A DNA stretch of 64,000 bases from Rhizobium sp. ACO-34A (GCA_002600635.1 CP021371.1:871001-935000), one strand, 5' to 3'; positions 1 to 9,370 are shown, numbered from the stretch's first letter. Program-made: numbers and translations. The notes: generated from the sequence alone by a model not told the origin.

Positions 1-511
1 GGCGGAATGCCGCCAGGCGGGAATTGTCCGGAAGGATGGAACCGACCTGGACGATGAAAATGCCCGTCTTGTCCTCGATGAGCGCCCGGCCGTTGGCCAC
101 GTGAAGAAGTCTCAGATCGCTGCCGCCGGGGAAGGGCTGCATCTCGCGGCCGTCGCCGTTCATCTGCCCCTCGGGGCCGAGGCTGGAAACGGTCGCGGTC
201 GTCAGCGGGTCGACGTTCATGCCGGCAGGAATATCGGACCTGTTCTCCGCATTCATCTGTTCCGGAGGGCCACGGTCGATCCCGACGCCACCGTTGCCAC
301 GCCCCTGCGGCAGATCGCGGAGCGACTCCCAGCCGGCAACACTGACCCCGAACTTGTCCTGATTGAAGAACACATACCACGGAAAGGCGGCAGCTGCCGC
401 CGCGACCGCCATGATGCCGCCGGTCAGCCAGCGGTCGAGTGCGGTGGTTCGGTTTTCTTCCGCGACCGGTTCGTGGGACTTCTGATGCTTGTTCCTGCGG
501 ATCATTTTCAT
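1..511 (-). CDS. flagellar-operon hypothetical membrane protein (partial, 3' end outside window)
   Basis: The ATG at 511 overlaps the fliI stop codon (TGATG), so this gene is translationally coupled to fliI in the flgF-fliI operon. About 170 residues are visible and the reading frame runs off the left edge. The N-terminus is basic (MKMIRRNKHQKSHEP), followed by one hydrophobic segment at about residues 29-45 (WLTGGIMAVAAAAAAFPWYV) and then a Gly/Pro/Asn-rich extracytoplasmic region. This suggests an inner-membrane-anchored periplasmic protein. In related Rhizobiaceae a small uncharacterised gene occupies this position between fliI and motA. I do not recognise a domain and assign no function beyond flagellar context. 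Confidence 0.75.
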   Translation of the reverse strand, partial: MKMIRRNKHQKSHEPVAEENRTTALDRWLTGGIMAVAAAAAAFPWYVFFNQDKFGVSVAGWESLRDLPQGRGNGGVGIDRGPPEQMNAENRSDIPAGMNVDPLTTATVSSLGPEGQMNGDGREMQPFPGGSDLRLLHVANGRALIEDKTGIFIVQVGSILPDNSRLAAFR

Positions 512-1908
512 CACGCGCCTCGCTTCGCGTTGGCGGTTTGGTTGCCGCCGGAGAGCGAGGCCCTCAATGCGTTGGCCAATTCCGTATAGGCGTCGATCAC
601 CATGCGGTCGCCGGGCGATTGCTTGATGACGTCGTAGACGACGGGCACCTGCTTGACCGCCATGTCGAGATCCGGATCCGTTCCGGGCCGGTAGCCGCCG
701 ATCAGTCGCAGGTCCTTGGTCTCTTCATAGTTGTGAATGAGCGACTTCAGGCGCGACACCAGTTTTTCCTGATCCGGCGTCCATGCCTTGCGGGCAAGAC
801 GGGAGATCGAGGACAGCGGATTGATAGGCGGATATCGTCCCTCGTCGGCAAGCGCGCGGTCGAGCACGATATGCCCGTCGAGAATACCGCGGGTCGAGTC
901 GGCGATCGGGTCGTTGTGATTGTCGCCGTCGACAAGGATCGAAATGATTGCGGTGATGGTGCCGGAGCCTTCGAGGCCGGGACCGGCGCGCTCGAGCAGC
1001 CGCGGCATTTCCGTGAAGACGGATGCCGGATAACCGCGGGCAACCGGCGGTTCACCGGCCGCGATTGCCACTTCGCGGATGGCATGGGCAAAGCGCGTCA
1101 CGCTGTCGGCGATGAACAGCACGTTGTCGCCCTGGTCGCGGAAATGTTCGGCGATCGTCATGCCGACGAGGGGAGCCATCTTGCGCAGCATCGGGCTCTC
1201 GTCGCTGGTCGTGACGACCACCACCGACTTGGCCATGTTGTCGCCCAGCGTGTCCTCGATGAATTCGCGGACTTCACGGCCACGTTCGCCGACCAGCGTG
1301 ATCACCACCTTGTCGAAGGCATCGGCCTTGGCGAGCATGGAAAGAAGCGTGGACTTGCCCACCCCCGAACCCGCGAAAATGCCGAGACGCTGGCCGTAGC
1401 AGAGCGGGGCGAAGATATCGATTGCCTTGACGCCGGTGCGAAAAGGCTTGTCGACGCGGCTGCGCGTCATGGAGGGCGGCGGAAGACTTGTAATGGATCT
1501 CTCGACCGATCCATGAGTAAGTGTTCCCTTACCGTCTATCGGACGGCAGAGCGAGCTGATCGTTCTGCCGCACCAGCTGGCGTCAGGCGCGAGGCGGAAT
1601 TCACCCTGCCTGAGAACCATGTCGTCCACGCCGATCGGTTCACCGGGTTCGATGGGACAGACATAGATGAGATCGGGCTCGACCCGCACGACCTCACCCA
1701 TGTGGACACCGGTTGCACTCTGATGTGCCACGAATTCGCCGAGCCGGACATGCTGTGAAAGCCCGCTGACGGTATAGTGGCCGGCCGCGATCGTGCGAAC
1801 GCGCCCGCCGTGGAACAGATTGTTCCCCGACTGGCTGAAATTCCTTGCGATTTCCGCCAGACCGTCCAGTCGCGGCATGCTCACGGTCCGTGCGCCGGAT
1901 TGCTCCAT
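511..1908 (-). CDS. fliI: flagellum-specific export ATPase FliI
   Basis: 465 aa, the usual length for rhizobial FliI. It is an F1-beta-like ATPase that energises flagellar type III export at the cytoplasmic face of the basal body. The Walker A motif AGSGVGKST is at residues 179-187 and Walker B (VLFIADS) at 263-269. The segment around residues 207-216 (GERGREVREF) is the conserved P-loop ATPase region of FliI/YscN. The gene lies 19 bp downstream of flgF on the same strand and overlaps the next orf by 3 bp, so the three are probably one operon. Candidate partners FliH (17890) and FliJ (29646) are encoded elsewhere in the window. Confidence 0.97.
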   Translation of the reverse strand: MEQSGARTVSMPRLDGLAEIARNFSQSGNNLFHGGRVRTIAAGHYTVSGLSQHVRLGEFVAHQSATGVHMGEVVRVEPDLIYVCPIEPGEPIGVDDMVLRQGEFRLAPDASWCGRTISSLCRPIDGKGTLTHGSVERSITSLPPPSMTRSRVDKPFRTGVKAIDIFAPLCYGQRLGIFAGSGVGKSTLLSMLAKADAFDKVVITLVGERGREVREFIEDTLGDNMAKSVVVVTTSDESPMLRKMAPLVGMTIAEHFRDQGDNVLFIADSVTRFAHAIREVAIAAGEPPVARGYPASVFTEMPRLLERAGPGLEGSGTITAIISILVDGDNHNDPIADSTRGILDGHIVLDRALADEGRYPPINPLSSISRLARKAWTPDQEKLVSRLKSLIHNYEETKDLRLIGGYRPGTDPDLDMAVKQVPVVYDVIKQSPGDRMVIDAYTELANALRASLSGGNQTANAKRGA

Positions 1909-1927
1909 AGGTCGCTACCTTTAACGA

Positions 1928-2662
1928 TTACTGGCTGCCACCGAGGGTCTTGATGGCCGAAGTGAAGGTGTTTTCGCTGCTCTGCAGGAGCGACGAGATG
2001 CCTTCGAATGCGCGGTTGACCTGGATGAGCTGGGTCATCTCCGCCACCGCATTGACGTTGGAGCCTTCGACAAAGCCCTGCATGACACCGATATCGGTCG
2101 AATCGGTTACCGGCTGCGGTGTGTCGGTCGCGATGACACCGCTGTTTTCGTAACGCAGGAAGCCCTTGGTCAGGTCGGCGGTGAATAGTCCGATGGAGCC
2201 GACGACCCGGTCGTCCTGGGTGATGCGGCCATCGGCGCCCACGGCCGGCGTACCGCCATTGGCGTTGAGCTGGATCGGGGCGCCGCCGGCATCGAGGACC
2301 GGATAGCCCTGGGTCGACACCAGGTCGCCGTTCTGCGTCATGGAGAAACGACCGTCGCGCGTCAGCACCTGACCGGCCGGAGTGTCGATGGCAAACCAGG
2401 CGTCGCCCTTGACCGCGAAGTCGAGCGGGTTGCCGGTCTGCTGGATTTCACCGGCGCGCGTCGAGAGGTAGTCGTTGCCCTGATTGACGAATGCGATCTT
2501 GGCATTGATGTCGTTGCCGGTCTTGCTCAGGACCTCGTCGAACTTGACTTCGGTGGCGCGAAAGCCGGCCGTGTTCATGTTCGCGATGTTGTCGGCAATC
2601 GTCGTCAGTCGGCGTTCGAGAGCGATCTGCGAGGAAATGCCAACATAAATGCCCGACTGCAT
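1928..2662 (-). CDS. flgF: flagellar proximal rod protein FlgF
   Basis: 244 aa from the ATG at 2662, which is preceded by AGGAGAG. The frame stays open upstream to 2833, but that stretch has no rod-protein character and I exclude it. The N-terminus MQSGIYVGISSQIALERRL and the following DNIANMNTAGFRA carry the flagellar rod/hook motif. The C-terminus (NAVAEMTQLIQVNRAFEG) is the matching C-terminal helix region. These helices form the coiled core of the rod in the periplasm. It is the first gene of the flgF-fliI-orf operon, divergent from the flgB operon across a 466 bp spacer. Confidence 0.96.
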   Translation of the reverse strand: MQSGIYVGISSQIALERRLTTIADNIANMNTAGFRATEVKFDEVLSKTGNDINAKIAFVNQGNDYLSTRAGEIQQTGNPLDFAVKGDAWFAIDTPAGQVLTRDGRFSMTQNGDLVSTQGYPVLDAGGAPIQLNANGGTPAVGADGRITQDDRVVGSIGLFTADLTKGFLRYENSGVIATDTPQPVTDSTDIGVMQGFVEGSNVNAVAEMTQLIQVNRAFEGISSLLQSSENTFTSAIKTLGGSQ

Positions 2663-3128
2663 GTATCTCTCCTGGTGACCCGTGTCCTGCGTTCCATCCG
2701 TTCGGGGAACAGCTTTCGCAATATATTGCCGGAAGCTAGAAGCCGTTGCTTGTGCGAACCTGTAGATTGCCGGTTGGCAGTCCGTTCGGGCGCAGGTTGA
2801 ATTTGCTCCAGCGCAAAAGTGAGCCTGCGACACTTTATTCTTCTATAGGCACGAAATTATAGGCACGAAATTCAGCCGCTCGATGCGGCCGTGATGTCCG
2901 GCGCCGGATTGCGTGCCGCAGAATACCTTGGCAGGTCCCCGCGGTGCTTGCGAATCATCGAAAACCGCCTGTTTCTGGCGGTTTACCTCGATTCCTTGGC
3001 GGCTGCGGGGCATCTCTTCCGGCGATGGATGGTCAGCGCGAGGGTTCATTTCCCAAAGGGTTTTTTCCGTAAGTCCCGCGCAAGATTGTCGCTCTACTCA
3101 TGGCACGAGAGAAATACGGAGAATAGCG
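2663..3128. promoter_or_regulatory. divergent flgF / flgB intergenic region
   Basis: 466 bp between the divergent flgF and flgB starts, which must hold promoters for both basal-body operons. A 14 bp unit (TATAGGCACGAAAT) is repeated in direct tandem at 2844-2871. A perfect 8 bp hairpin (AAACCGCC / GGCGGTTT, 7-nt loop) lies at 2962-2984. Short open frames here overlap each other on both strands and look non-coding. I could not place -35/-10 elements with confidence. Confidence 0.5.
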
Positions 3129-3524
3129 ATGGAGCCTATTCAGTTGTTCGACTTGGCGTCGCGGCAGGCGCAATGGCTGTCTGTCAGACAGGAAGTGGTT
3201 GCCACGAACATCGCCAATGCCAATACGCCCAAGTTCCGCGCGAAGGATGTCACGCCCTTCGACAGCGAATTGAAGTCTGCCAGCGCCGGCATGGCGATGG
3301 CGCGCACCCAGCCGGGCCACATGGAGGCCAGCGTCATCGGTAACGGCAAGGTCGAGATCGATGAGCCGGAAGTAAACAACGAAATCGGCACCCAGGAGTC
3401 GGGCAATACGGTCGCGCTTTCGACCGAAGTCGCGAAGATGGGCGAGGTAAAGCGTCAGTTTGAGCTGAACACCCAGCTCATCCGCGCCATGCAGAACATG
3501 ATGTTGACTGCGGTAGGTAAGTAA
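3129..3524 (+). CDS. flgB: flagellar proximal rod protein FlgB
   Basis: 131 aa. The start is the ATG at 3129, giving [20 protein letters not shown]; a longer open frame begins at 2913 but its extension is unlike FlgB. The rod motif [19 protein letters not shown] is at about residues 23-41. The C-terminal helix ([20 protein letters not shown]) matches the axial-protein terminus. FlgB lacks the central domain of hook proteins, as expected for a proximal rod protein. It is the first gene of a ten-gene operon running to fliP, and flgC starts 1 bp after its stop. Confidence 0.97.
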   Translation: MEPIQLFDLASRQAQWLSVRQEVVATNIANANTPKFRAKDVTPFDSELKSASAGMAMARTQPGHMEASVIGNGKVEIDEPEVNNEIGTQESGNTVALSTEVAKMGEVKRQFELNTQLIRAMQNMMLTAVGK

Positions 3525-3525
3525 G

Positions 3526-3939
3526 ATGGATCCTTTGTCAGCCTCCCTGAAGATCGCGGGAAGCGGTCTTGAAGCCCAGTCCACCCGACTGCGCATCGTC
3601 TCCGAAAACATCGCGAACTCCCGCACGACGGGCGACACGCCGGGCGCCGATGCTTATCGACGCAAGATTATCACCTTCGATTCGGAGTTGGATCGCGCAA
3701 CCGGCACGACCCTCGTGCATGTGAAGAAGCTCGGCGTCGACCGCTCGGATTTCGTCGAGGAATACGATCCGGACCATCCGGCCGCCGATGAGAACGGCAT
3801 GGTGAAGCTTCCGAACGTCAACATGCTGATCGAGATGGCCGACCTGCGCGAAGCGAACCGCAGCTACGAGGCCAATCTGCAGACCATTCGTCAGACGCGA
3901 GATCTCATCTCGGCAACGATCGACCTACTGAAAGGCTAA
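3526..3939 (+). CDS. flgC: flagellar proximal rod protein FlgC
   Basis: 137 aa. The axial-protein N-terminal helix includes [20 protein letters not shown], followed by an Arg-Thr-Thr-Gly-Asp region. The C-terminus has [20 protein letters not shown], the conserved FlgC ending. It assembles with FlgB, FlgF and FliE into the proximal rod. It starts 1 bp after flgB and ends 2 bp before fliE, so it is clearly co-transcribed. Confidence 0.97.
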   Translation: MDPLSASLKIAGSGLEAQSTRLRIVSENIANSRTTGDTPGADAYRRKIITFDSELDRATGTTLVHVKKLGVDRSDFVEEYDPDHPAADENGMVKLPNVNMLIEMADLREANRSYEANLQTIRQTRDLISATIDLLKG

Positions 3940-3941
3940 CG

Positions 3942-4289
3942 ATGATTGATTCCGTTTCCAGTATCAATTCGCTGACCAAGGGCGCCGGTACGCTCGGTGT
4001 GCAGTCAAGTGAAAGCAACATTCTGTCCCAGGCCGGTACGGTCGTCTCGGCGGCCGCGAGCGCGGCGCTCGGCCCGACCTTCGCCAGTGTGCTCGGCGGC
4101 GCCGTCAACGATGCCATCAACGCGGTCAAGGGCGGTGAAGCCGCTTCCTTTGCCGGCATCAAGGGCACCGCGGATACGCGTGAAGTCGTCGATGCCGTCA
4201 TGGAAGCCGACCGTACGCTGAAGACAGCGGTCGCCCTGCGCGACAAGATCGTCTCGGCCTACCTCGATATCACCAAGATGCAGATCTAG
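3942..4289 (+). CDS. fliE: flagellar hook-basal body protein FliE
   Basis: 115 aa, typical for FliE, the adaptor joining the MS ring and export gate to the rod. The C-terminal half is characteristic: DTREVVDAVMEADRTLKTAV, followed by RDKIVSAYLDITKMQI, the conserved FliE tail. The N-terminal half is Ser/Gly/Ala-rich and variable in the family. It lies between flgC (2 bp gap) and flgG (20 bp gap) in the rod operon, the usual rhizobial order. Confidence 0.95.
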   Translation: MIDSVSSINSLTKGAGTLGVQSSESNILSQAGTVVSAAASAALGPTFASVLGGAVNDAINAVKGGEAASFAGIKGTADTREVVDAVMEADRTLKTAVALRDKIVSAYLDITKMQI

Positions 4290-4309
4290 AAGGCTGAGGA
4301 ATCGCGACC

Positions 4310-5098
4310 ATGAGAGCACTTGCCATTGCTGCGACGGGTATGGATGCCCAGCAGACCAATCTCGAAGTCATCGCAAACAACATTGCGAACATCAACACCA
4401 CGAGCTTCAAGCGCGGCCGCGCCGAGTTTACCGACCTGCTCTACCAGACGGAGCGCGCCCAGGGCGTCGCCAACCGTGCCAACCAGTCCGTTGTGCCGGA
4501 AGGTGCCAACATCGGTCTCGGCGTGCAGACCTCGGCTGTCCGCAAGCTTCATACCCAGGGTGAAATCTCCTCGACCGACAACGATCTCGATGTCGCTATC
4601 GTCGGCAAGGGTTTCTTCATGGTGGAAGGCGGGGACGGCACGACGCTTTACACCCGCGCTGGCGCCTTCAACAAGGACGCAGACGGTCGTCTCGTGACCA
4701 TCGACGGTTACGGTGTGATGCCGAACATCACCATCCCTGATGATGCGACCGAAATTACCATCAGCCAGGACGGTATCGTTTCGGTTCGTGTCGGCTCGGA
4801 AGAGAACCTGACGGAACTCGGTCAGCTCCAGCTTTCCAACTTCGTTAACGAAGCCGGCCTGAAGCCGCTCGGCGACAACCTGTTCCAGCAGACGGAAGCC
4901 TCCGGTGAAGCCGTAGTGGGCTCCGCGCAGGACACGGGCTTCGGTTACGTCAAGCAGGGCTATCTCGAAAGCTCGAACGTCGATGCCGTCAAGGAAATCA
5001 CCGATCTGATTTCGGCCCAGCGTGCTTACGAAATGAACTCCAAGGTCATCACGACCGCCGACGAGATGGCGACCATCGTCAGCCAGAATCTGAAGTAG
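4310..5098 (+). CDS. flgG: flagellar distal rod protein FlgG
   Basis: 262 aa, the normal FlgG length. The start [20 protein letters not shown] and the following [19 protein letters not shown] are the hallmark of FlgG. The C-terminus reads [18 protein letters not shown] and then [12 protein letters not shown]. It forms the distal rod that crosses the periplasm through the P and L rings encoded downstream (flgI, flgH). It precedes flgA by 21 bp in the same operon. Confidence 0.98.
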   Translation: MRALAIAATGMDAQQTNLEVIANNIANINTTSFKRGRAEFTDLLYQTERAQGVANRANQSVVPEGANIGLGVQTSAVRKLHTQGEISSTDNDLDVAIVGKGFFMVEGGDGTTLYTRAGAFNKDADGRLVTIDGYGVMPNITIPDDATEITISQDGIVSVRVGSEENLTELGQLQLSNFVNEAGLKPLGDNLFQQTEASGEAVVGSAQDTGFGYVKQGYLESSNVDAVKEITDLISAQRAYEMNSKVITTADEMATIVSQNLK

Positions 5099-5119
5099 TC
5101 CTAACGAGGCAGGGCAAGC

Positions 5120-5608
5120 ATGAAGTTTTCCCGGAACTATGCAGAGAACTTGGCGCGCAGCGGGGCGGTGTCCGCCCTGCTGCTCGCTGCCGGCATGGTG
5201 CCACAAGCGGCGCTTGCCCAGACCCGCTATGCCGTTGTGCCGACGGCGACGATCTTCCCCGGCGAAATCATCGGCTCCGGCCGCGTGACGGAAGTCGAGG
5301 TAACCAACCCCAACCTTGCTGCCGGTTATGCAACCGATGTTTCGGACGTGATCGGCAAGGTGTCCAAGCGCACGCTCGTTCCGGGCCGCACCATTCCGGT
5401 CAGCAGCCTGCGCGAACCCTTCGCCGTACAGCGTGGTTCGACCATGCGAATGACCGTAAACACCGGGGGCATGACGATTTCCGCCGCCGGAACGCCCCTT
5501 CAGGATGCCATGATCGGCGACGTCGTACGCATGCGCAATCTCGATACCGGAGTGATCGTGAGTGGCACTGTGATGGCCGATGGAACAGTCGAGGTTATGC
5601 AGAAATGA
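5120..5608 (+). CDS. flgA: flagella basal body P-ring formation protein FlgA
   Basis: 162 aa with an N-terminal signal peptide (hydrophobic core about residues 15-33, ending near AALAQ). The mature part has the SAF/FlgA pattern: Pro-Gly-Glu-Ile in the first lobe, RTLVPGRTIPVSSLREPFAV in the middle, and the C-terminal GDVVRMRNLDTGVIVSGTV with Asp-Gly-Thr-Val-Glu-Val. It is a periplasmic chaperone for FlgI assembly. Its stop overlaps the flgI start (ATGA at 5605-5608), giving translational coupling to its client. Confidence 0.95.
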   Translation: MKFSRNYAENLARSGAVSALLLAAGMVPQAALAQTRYAVVPTATIFPGEIIGSGRVTEVEVTNPNLAAGYATDVSDVIGKVSKRTLVPGRTIPVSSLREPFAVQRGSTMRMTVNTGGMTISAAGTPLQDAMIGDVVRMRNLDTGVIVSGTVMADGTVEVMQK

Positions 5609-6726
5609 CCATTCACTCCCTTTCCGTGACGCTTGCCGCGCTGGCCATGCTGGTGGCGTCAGCCTTCGGCGCCGCCGCCGAGCCGAATGCGCGCGTCAAG
5701 GATATCGCATCGCTTCAGGCCGGCCGTGACAATCAGCTGATCGGTTACGGTCTTGTGGTTGGTCTGCAGGGATCCGGTGACAGCCTTCGTTCGTCGCCGT
5801 TTACCGAGCAGTCCATGCGCGCGATGCTGCAGAACCTCGGGATTTCCACGCAGGGCGGACAGTCCGGCGCGAAGAATACCGCGGCTGTCATGGTGACCGC
5901 CAACCTCCCTCCGTTTGCAAGCCCCGGTAGCCGGATCGACGTCACTGCGAGTTCGCTCGGCGATGCCACCTCGCTTCGCGGCGGTACGCTGGTCATGACC
6001 TCGCTGACCGGCGCTGACGGCCAGATCTACGCCGTAGCGCAGGGATCGGTCGTCGTTTCCGGCTTTAACGCTCAGGGACAGGCCGCCCAGATCACCGAAG
6101 GCGTCACGACCGCTGGCCGTGTACCCGGCGGCGCGATCATCGAGCGGGAACTGCCGTCGCAGTTCAAAGATTCCGTCAATCTGGTGCTGCAGCTGCGCAA
6201 CCCGGACTTCTCGACGGCCATCCGCATCGCTGACGTGATCAACACCTATGCCTCTCGCAATCATGGCCGTCGGATCGCCGAAGCGCGCGACGCGCAGGCG
6301 GTTGTCGTGCAGAAGCCGCAGACGGCTGACCTGACACGCCTGATGGCCGACATCGAAAACCTCGTGGTCGAGACGGATACACCGGCAAAGGTCGTCATCA
6401 ACGAGCGCACCGGCACCATCGTCATCGGCGCTGACGTGCGCATCTCCAAGGTCGCGGTCAGCTACGGCACCCTGACCGTGCAGGTCACCGAGACGCCGCA
6501 GGTGATCCAGCCTGAGCCTTTCTCGAAGGGCCAGACCGCGATTCAGGATCAGACCGATATTACCGCGGAAAAGACCGGCGGCCCGGTCGCCATCATAGAC
6601 GGACCGGATCTGCGCACCCTCGTTGCCGGGCTGAACAATATCGGCGTCAAGCCCGACGGTATCATCGCCATTCTTCAGGGCATCAAGTCGAGTGGTGCCT
6701 TGCAAGCGGAGCTCGTACTGCAATGA
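5605..6726 (+). CDS. flgI: flagellar P-ring protein FlgI
   Basis: 373 aa with a Sec signal peptide ending near residue 25 (SAFGAAAEPNARVKDIA). The FlgI signature GRDNQLIGYGLVVGLQGSGD follows. The C-terminus VAGLNNIGVKPDGIIAILQG is the strongly conserved FlgI ending. It forms the periplasmic P ring. It overlaps flgA (4 bp) and motE (4 bp), both by ATGA-type junctions. Confidence 0.98.
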   Translation: MTIHSLSVTLAALAMLVASAFGAAAEPNARVKDIASLQAGRDNQLIGYGLVVGLQGSGDSLRSSPFTEQSMRAMLQNLGISTQGGQSGAKNTAAVMVTANLPPFASPGSRIDVTASSLGDATSLRGGTLVMTSLTGADGQIYAVAQGSVVVSGFNAQGQAAQITEGVTTAGRVPGGAIIERELPSQFKDSVNLVLQLRNPDFSTAIRIADVINTYASRNHGRRIAEARDAQAVVVQKPQTADLTRLMADIENLVVETDTPAKVVINERTGTIVIGADVRISKVAVSYGTLTVQVTETPQVIQPEPFSKGQTAIQDQTDITAEKTGGPVAIIDGPDLRTLVAGLNNIGVKPDGIIAILQGIKSSGALQAELVLQ

Positions 6727-7271
6727 CGAAGACAGTCGTTTCATCCCGCAAGGTCGGCCACGGCGTAATCTTCTCCCGTTCGGTCTTTGCCGCTCTCTGC
6801 CTGATGGCGGTGCTTCCCGCGGCAAGCGCCCAGGAAGCGGCCCAGACCGCTGGTCCTCCGACGACCGAGGACGAGATCCGCCAGTACTGCACCAACATCG
6901 CCGACCCCGCGCGCGACCGGCGTTATCTGCTGCAGAAGGAAGAGCTCGAGAAGCTGCAGGCCGATATCGACCAGCGCATTACCGTGATGGAAGCGCGCAA
7001 GGCCGAGTACGAAGACTGGCTGAAGCGGCGTAACGACTTCCTCAAGCAGGCTGAAGCGGGTCTCGTGGATATCTACAAGACCATGAAGGCGGATGCGGCT
7101 GCACCGCAGCTCCAGGAAATGGATGCTGCACTGGCCGCCGCGATCATCATGAAACTTCCGGCCCGCCAGTCGGGCCTGATCCTCAGCGAAATGGAATCGA
7201 AGAAGGCCGCCATCGTGGCTTCCATCATGTCCAGCGCTGCGGATCCAAACACGTCGAAAGATCCGTCATGA
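6723..7271 (+). CDS. motE: MotE, periplasmic motility chaperone (MotC chaperone type)
   Basis: 182 aa with a signal peptide (hydrophobic about residues 21-36, ASAQ cleavage). The mature protein is largely coiled coil (KEELEKLQADIDQRITVMEA, then the YEDWLKRRNDFLKQAEAG region), followed by a MgtE-N-like module (AALAAAIIMKLPARQSGLIL). In Sinorhizobium meliloti MotE is a periplasmic chaperone for MotC and, as I recall, a disulphide-linked dimer; a single mature Cys (C56, in RQYCTN) is retained here. The gene sits between flgI and flgH with 4 bp overlaps on both sides, and its client motC is at 19803. Confidence 0.9.
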   Translation: MTKTVVSSRKVGHGVIFSRSVFAALCLMAVLPAASAQEAAQTAGPPTTEDEIRQYCTNIADPARDRRYLLQKEELEKLQADIDQRITVMEARKAEYEDWLKRRNDFLKQAEAGLVDIYKTMKADAAAPQLQEMDAALAAAIIMKLPARQSGLILSEMESKKAAIVASIMSSAADPNTSKDPS

Positions 7272-7993
7272 ATAAAGCGTTCCCCGCCCTTATGCTGACC
7301 GTCGCCCTCCTGTCAGGCTGCAAGAGCGTGACGGAGAACCAGACGCTCAAGGAAATCGGCAACGCGCCCTCCATGAGCCCGATCGGCAGCGGTCTGCGTT
7401 ACGGCCAGACGCCGCAGATGGCAATGTATCCGAAGCAGCCGCACAAGACCGCGAGCGGCTATTCGCTCTGGAGCGACAGCCAGGCCGCCCTGTTCAAGGA
7501 CGCTCGCGCCTTGAACGTCGGCGACATCATGACCGTCAACATCCAGATCAACGACAAGGCGAGCTTCGACAACGAGACCGATCGCAAGCGCACCAACGAC
7601 CGGACGACGAACTGGAACGCAAGCGCCACGATCTTCGGCTGGAAGCCCGAGACCGATTCGACCATGGGCTTCGACACCACCAGCGAATCGAACGGCAAGG
7701 GTTCGATCAGCCGCGCCGAAAAGCTGACGCTGCTCGTCGCAGCCGTCGTGACCGGCGTTCTCGAGAACGGCAACCTGATCATCAGTGGTTCCCAGGAAGT
7801 TCGCGTCAATCACGAAATCCGCATCCTTAACGTCGCTGGTATCGTGCGGCCGCAGGACGTCGATTCCGACAACACGATTTCCTACGACAAGATTGCTGAA
7901 GCCCGCATCTCCTACGGCGGTCGTGGCCGCATAACCGAGGTGCAGCAGCCGCCGGTCGGACAGCAGGTCGTAGACCTCTTTGCCCCGATCTGA
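7268..7993 (+). CDS. flgH: flagellar L-ring lipoprotein FlgH
   Basis: 241 aa. The N-terminus is a lipoprotein signal peptide with lipobox LLSGC (Cys at residue 18). The FlgH core is visible: LWSDSQAALFKDARALNVGD, then IMTVNIQINDKASFDNET, and later GSQEVRVNHEIRILNVAGIV and ISYGGRGRI. It builds the L ring in the outer membrane. It overlaps motE by 4 bp and is followed 33 bp later by fliL. Confidence 0.97.
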   Translation: MNKAFPALMLTVALLSGCKSVTENQTLKEIGNAPSMSPIGSGLRYGQTPQMAMYPKQPHKTASGYSLWSDSQAALFKDARALNVGDIMTVNIQINDKASFDNETDRKRTNDRTTNWNASATIFGWKPETDSTMGFDTTSESNGKGSISRAEKLTLLVAAVVTGVLENGNLIISGSQEVRVNHEIRILNVAGIVRPQDVDSDNTISYDKIAEARISYGGRGRITEVQQPPVGQQVVDLFAPI

Positions 7994-8026
7994 CCTTTCC
8001 GACCCTATTGAAGGACATTTGGTGAC

Positions 8027-8560
8027 ATGGCTGCCCTGATGATCGCCGACGCGGAATCCACCGGCAAGAAAAAATCCGCATTGATCGTCACGATCACCAG
8101 TGTCGCCGTCCTTTCGGTCGTCGGTCTTGGCGGCGGCTGGCTTGTCGGCAAGATGCTGGCTCCTGCATTGACGCCACCGGCAGGGCAGGAGGCTCCGGCA
8201 GAGCCTGAAGCCAAGGCGGCCGGCGGCCACGAGGCGGGCGGAGAGAAGGGCGAAATCCCCAATATCTCCGCGAGCCAGCCGAATCTGGTCTCGCTGGACC
8301 CGATCGTCACGAATCTGGCTTATCCCTCCGAAAACTGGATCCGGATAGAGCTCGCGCTGCTGTTTAATGGCACTCCCGATCCGGCGCTTGCAGAGGAAAT
8401 CCATCAGGACGTCCTAGCCTATCTGCGGACAGTGTCTCTCCAGCAGGTGCAGGGGCCGCGCGGCTTTCAATATCTTAGGGATGACGTATCGGAAATCGTT
8501 GACCAGCGCTCGCAGGGCCGGATATCAAAGGTCCTGTTCAGGATGTTCGTGATCGAATGA
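8027..8560 (+). CDS. fliL: flagellar basal body-associated protein FliL
   Basis: 177 aa. There is one transmembrane segment (about residues 18-42, ALIVTITSVAVLSVVGLGGG), then a Pro/Ala/Glu-rich linker and a periplasmic stomatin-like domain. The C-terminus RISKVLFRMFVIE is the FliL ending. FliL surrounds the stator and supports motor torque. Its stop overlaps the fliP start (ATGA, 8557-8560). Confidence 0.94.
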   Translation: MAALMIADAESTGKKKSALIVTITSVAVLSVVGLGGGWLVGKMLAPALTPPAGQEAPAEPEAKAAGGHEAGGEKGEIPNISASQPNLVSLDPIVTNLAYPSENWIRIELALLFNGTPDPALAEEIHQDVLAYLRTVSLQQVQGPRGFQYLRDDVSEIVDQRSQGRISKVLFRMFVIE

Positions 8561-9303
8561 TGCGCCTTTTAATCCTTCTTGCTGCATTGTGCCTGTTCCC
8601 CGAACTGGCGAACGCCCAGCAGTTGCCGCAGCAACTTCCGGATCTGCTGAATCTTCCGGTGGATGGCTCAGCTGCGGCCTGGATCATCAGAACCTTCGGG
8701 CTCCTGACGGTCCTGTCGGTCGCTCCTGGCATTCTCATCATGGTGACGAGCTTTCCGCGCTTCATCATCGCCTTCTCGATCCTGCGGTCGGGAATGGGTC
8801 TCGCGACGACGCCGTCCAACATGATCCTGACGAGCATGGCGCTGTTCATGACCTTCTACGTCATGGCGCCGACCTTCGATCGCGCCTGGCAGGATGGCAT
8901 TCAGCCGATGCTGCAGAACCAGCTTTCGGAAGCCGAAGCCGTCCAGCGGATTGCCGAGCCGTTTCGCACCTTCATGATGACCAATACGCGCCCGAAGGAT
9001 CTGGCGCTGTTCGTCGATATCGCCAACGAGCGCGGCCAGCAGACGGTGACCGATGGCAAGGCCGACTACCGCGTGCTGATCCCGGCCTTCATGCTCTCCG
9101 AGATCCGCCGTGGCTTCGAAATCGGCTTCCTGATCGTGCTGCCCTTCCTCGTTATCGATATGGTGGTCGCAACCATCACCATGGCGATGGGTATGATGAT
9201 GCTTCCGCCGACATCGATTTCGCTGCCGTTCAAGATCCTGTTCTTCGTCCTCATCGACGGATGGAACCTGCTCGTCGGCTCTCTCGTGCGCTCGTTCTCG
9301 TAA
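8557..9303 (+). CDS. fliP: flagellar export gate protein FliP
   Basis: 248 aa. A cleavable signal peptide (MMRLLILLAALCLFPELANA) is followed by the FliP signature LILMVTSFPR-type segment (ILIMVTSFPRFIIAFSILR) and TTPSNMILTSMALFMTFYVM. The second half has LIPAFMLSEIRRGFEIGFLI and three further membrane segments. FliP forms the core of the type III export gate with FliQ and FliR, which are far away at 40318 and 28884. It is the last gene of the flgB operon, with a terminator 38 bp downstream. Confidence 0.98.
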   Translation: MMRLLILLAALCLFPELANAQQLPQQLPDLLNLPVDGSAAAWIIRTFGLLTVLSVAPGILIMVTSFPRFIIAFSILRSGMGLATTPSNMILTSMALFMTFYVMAPTFDRAWQDGIQPMLQNQLSEAEAVQRIAEPFRTFMMTNTRPKDLALFVDIANERGQQTVTDGKADYRVLIPAFMLSEIRRGFEIGFLIVLPFLVIDMVVATITMAMGMMMLPPTSISLPFKILFFVLIDGWNLLVGSLVRSFS

Positions 9304-9340
9304 GAGAAACCAGAGACAAGCCTTTCACATATCGAAAATA

Positions 9341-9370
9341 CGCCCGTGGACCTGCGCCGCGGGCGTTTTC
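9341..9370 (+). terminator. rho-independent terminator after fliP
   Basis: 9 bp stem CGCCCGTGG / CCGCGGGCG (9341-9349 and 9357-9365, one G-T pair), a 7-nt loop, then TTTT. It closes the flgB-fliP operon. Confidence 0.85.
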
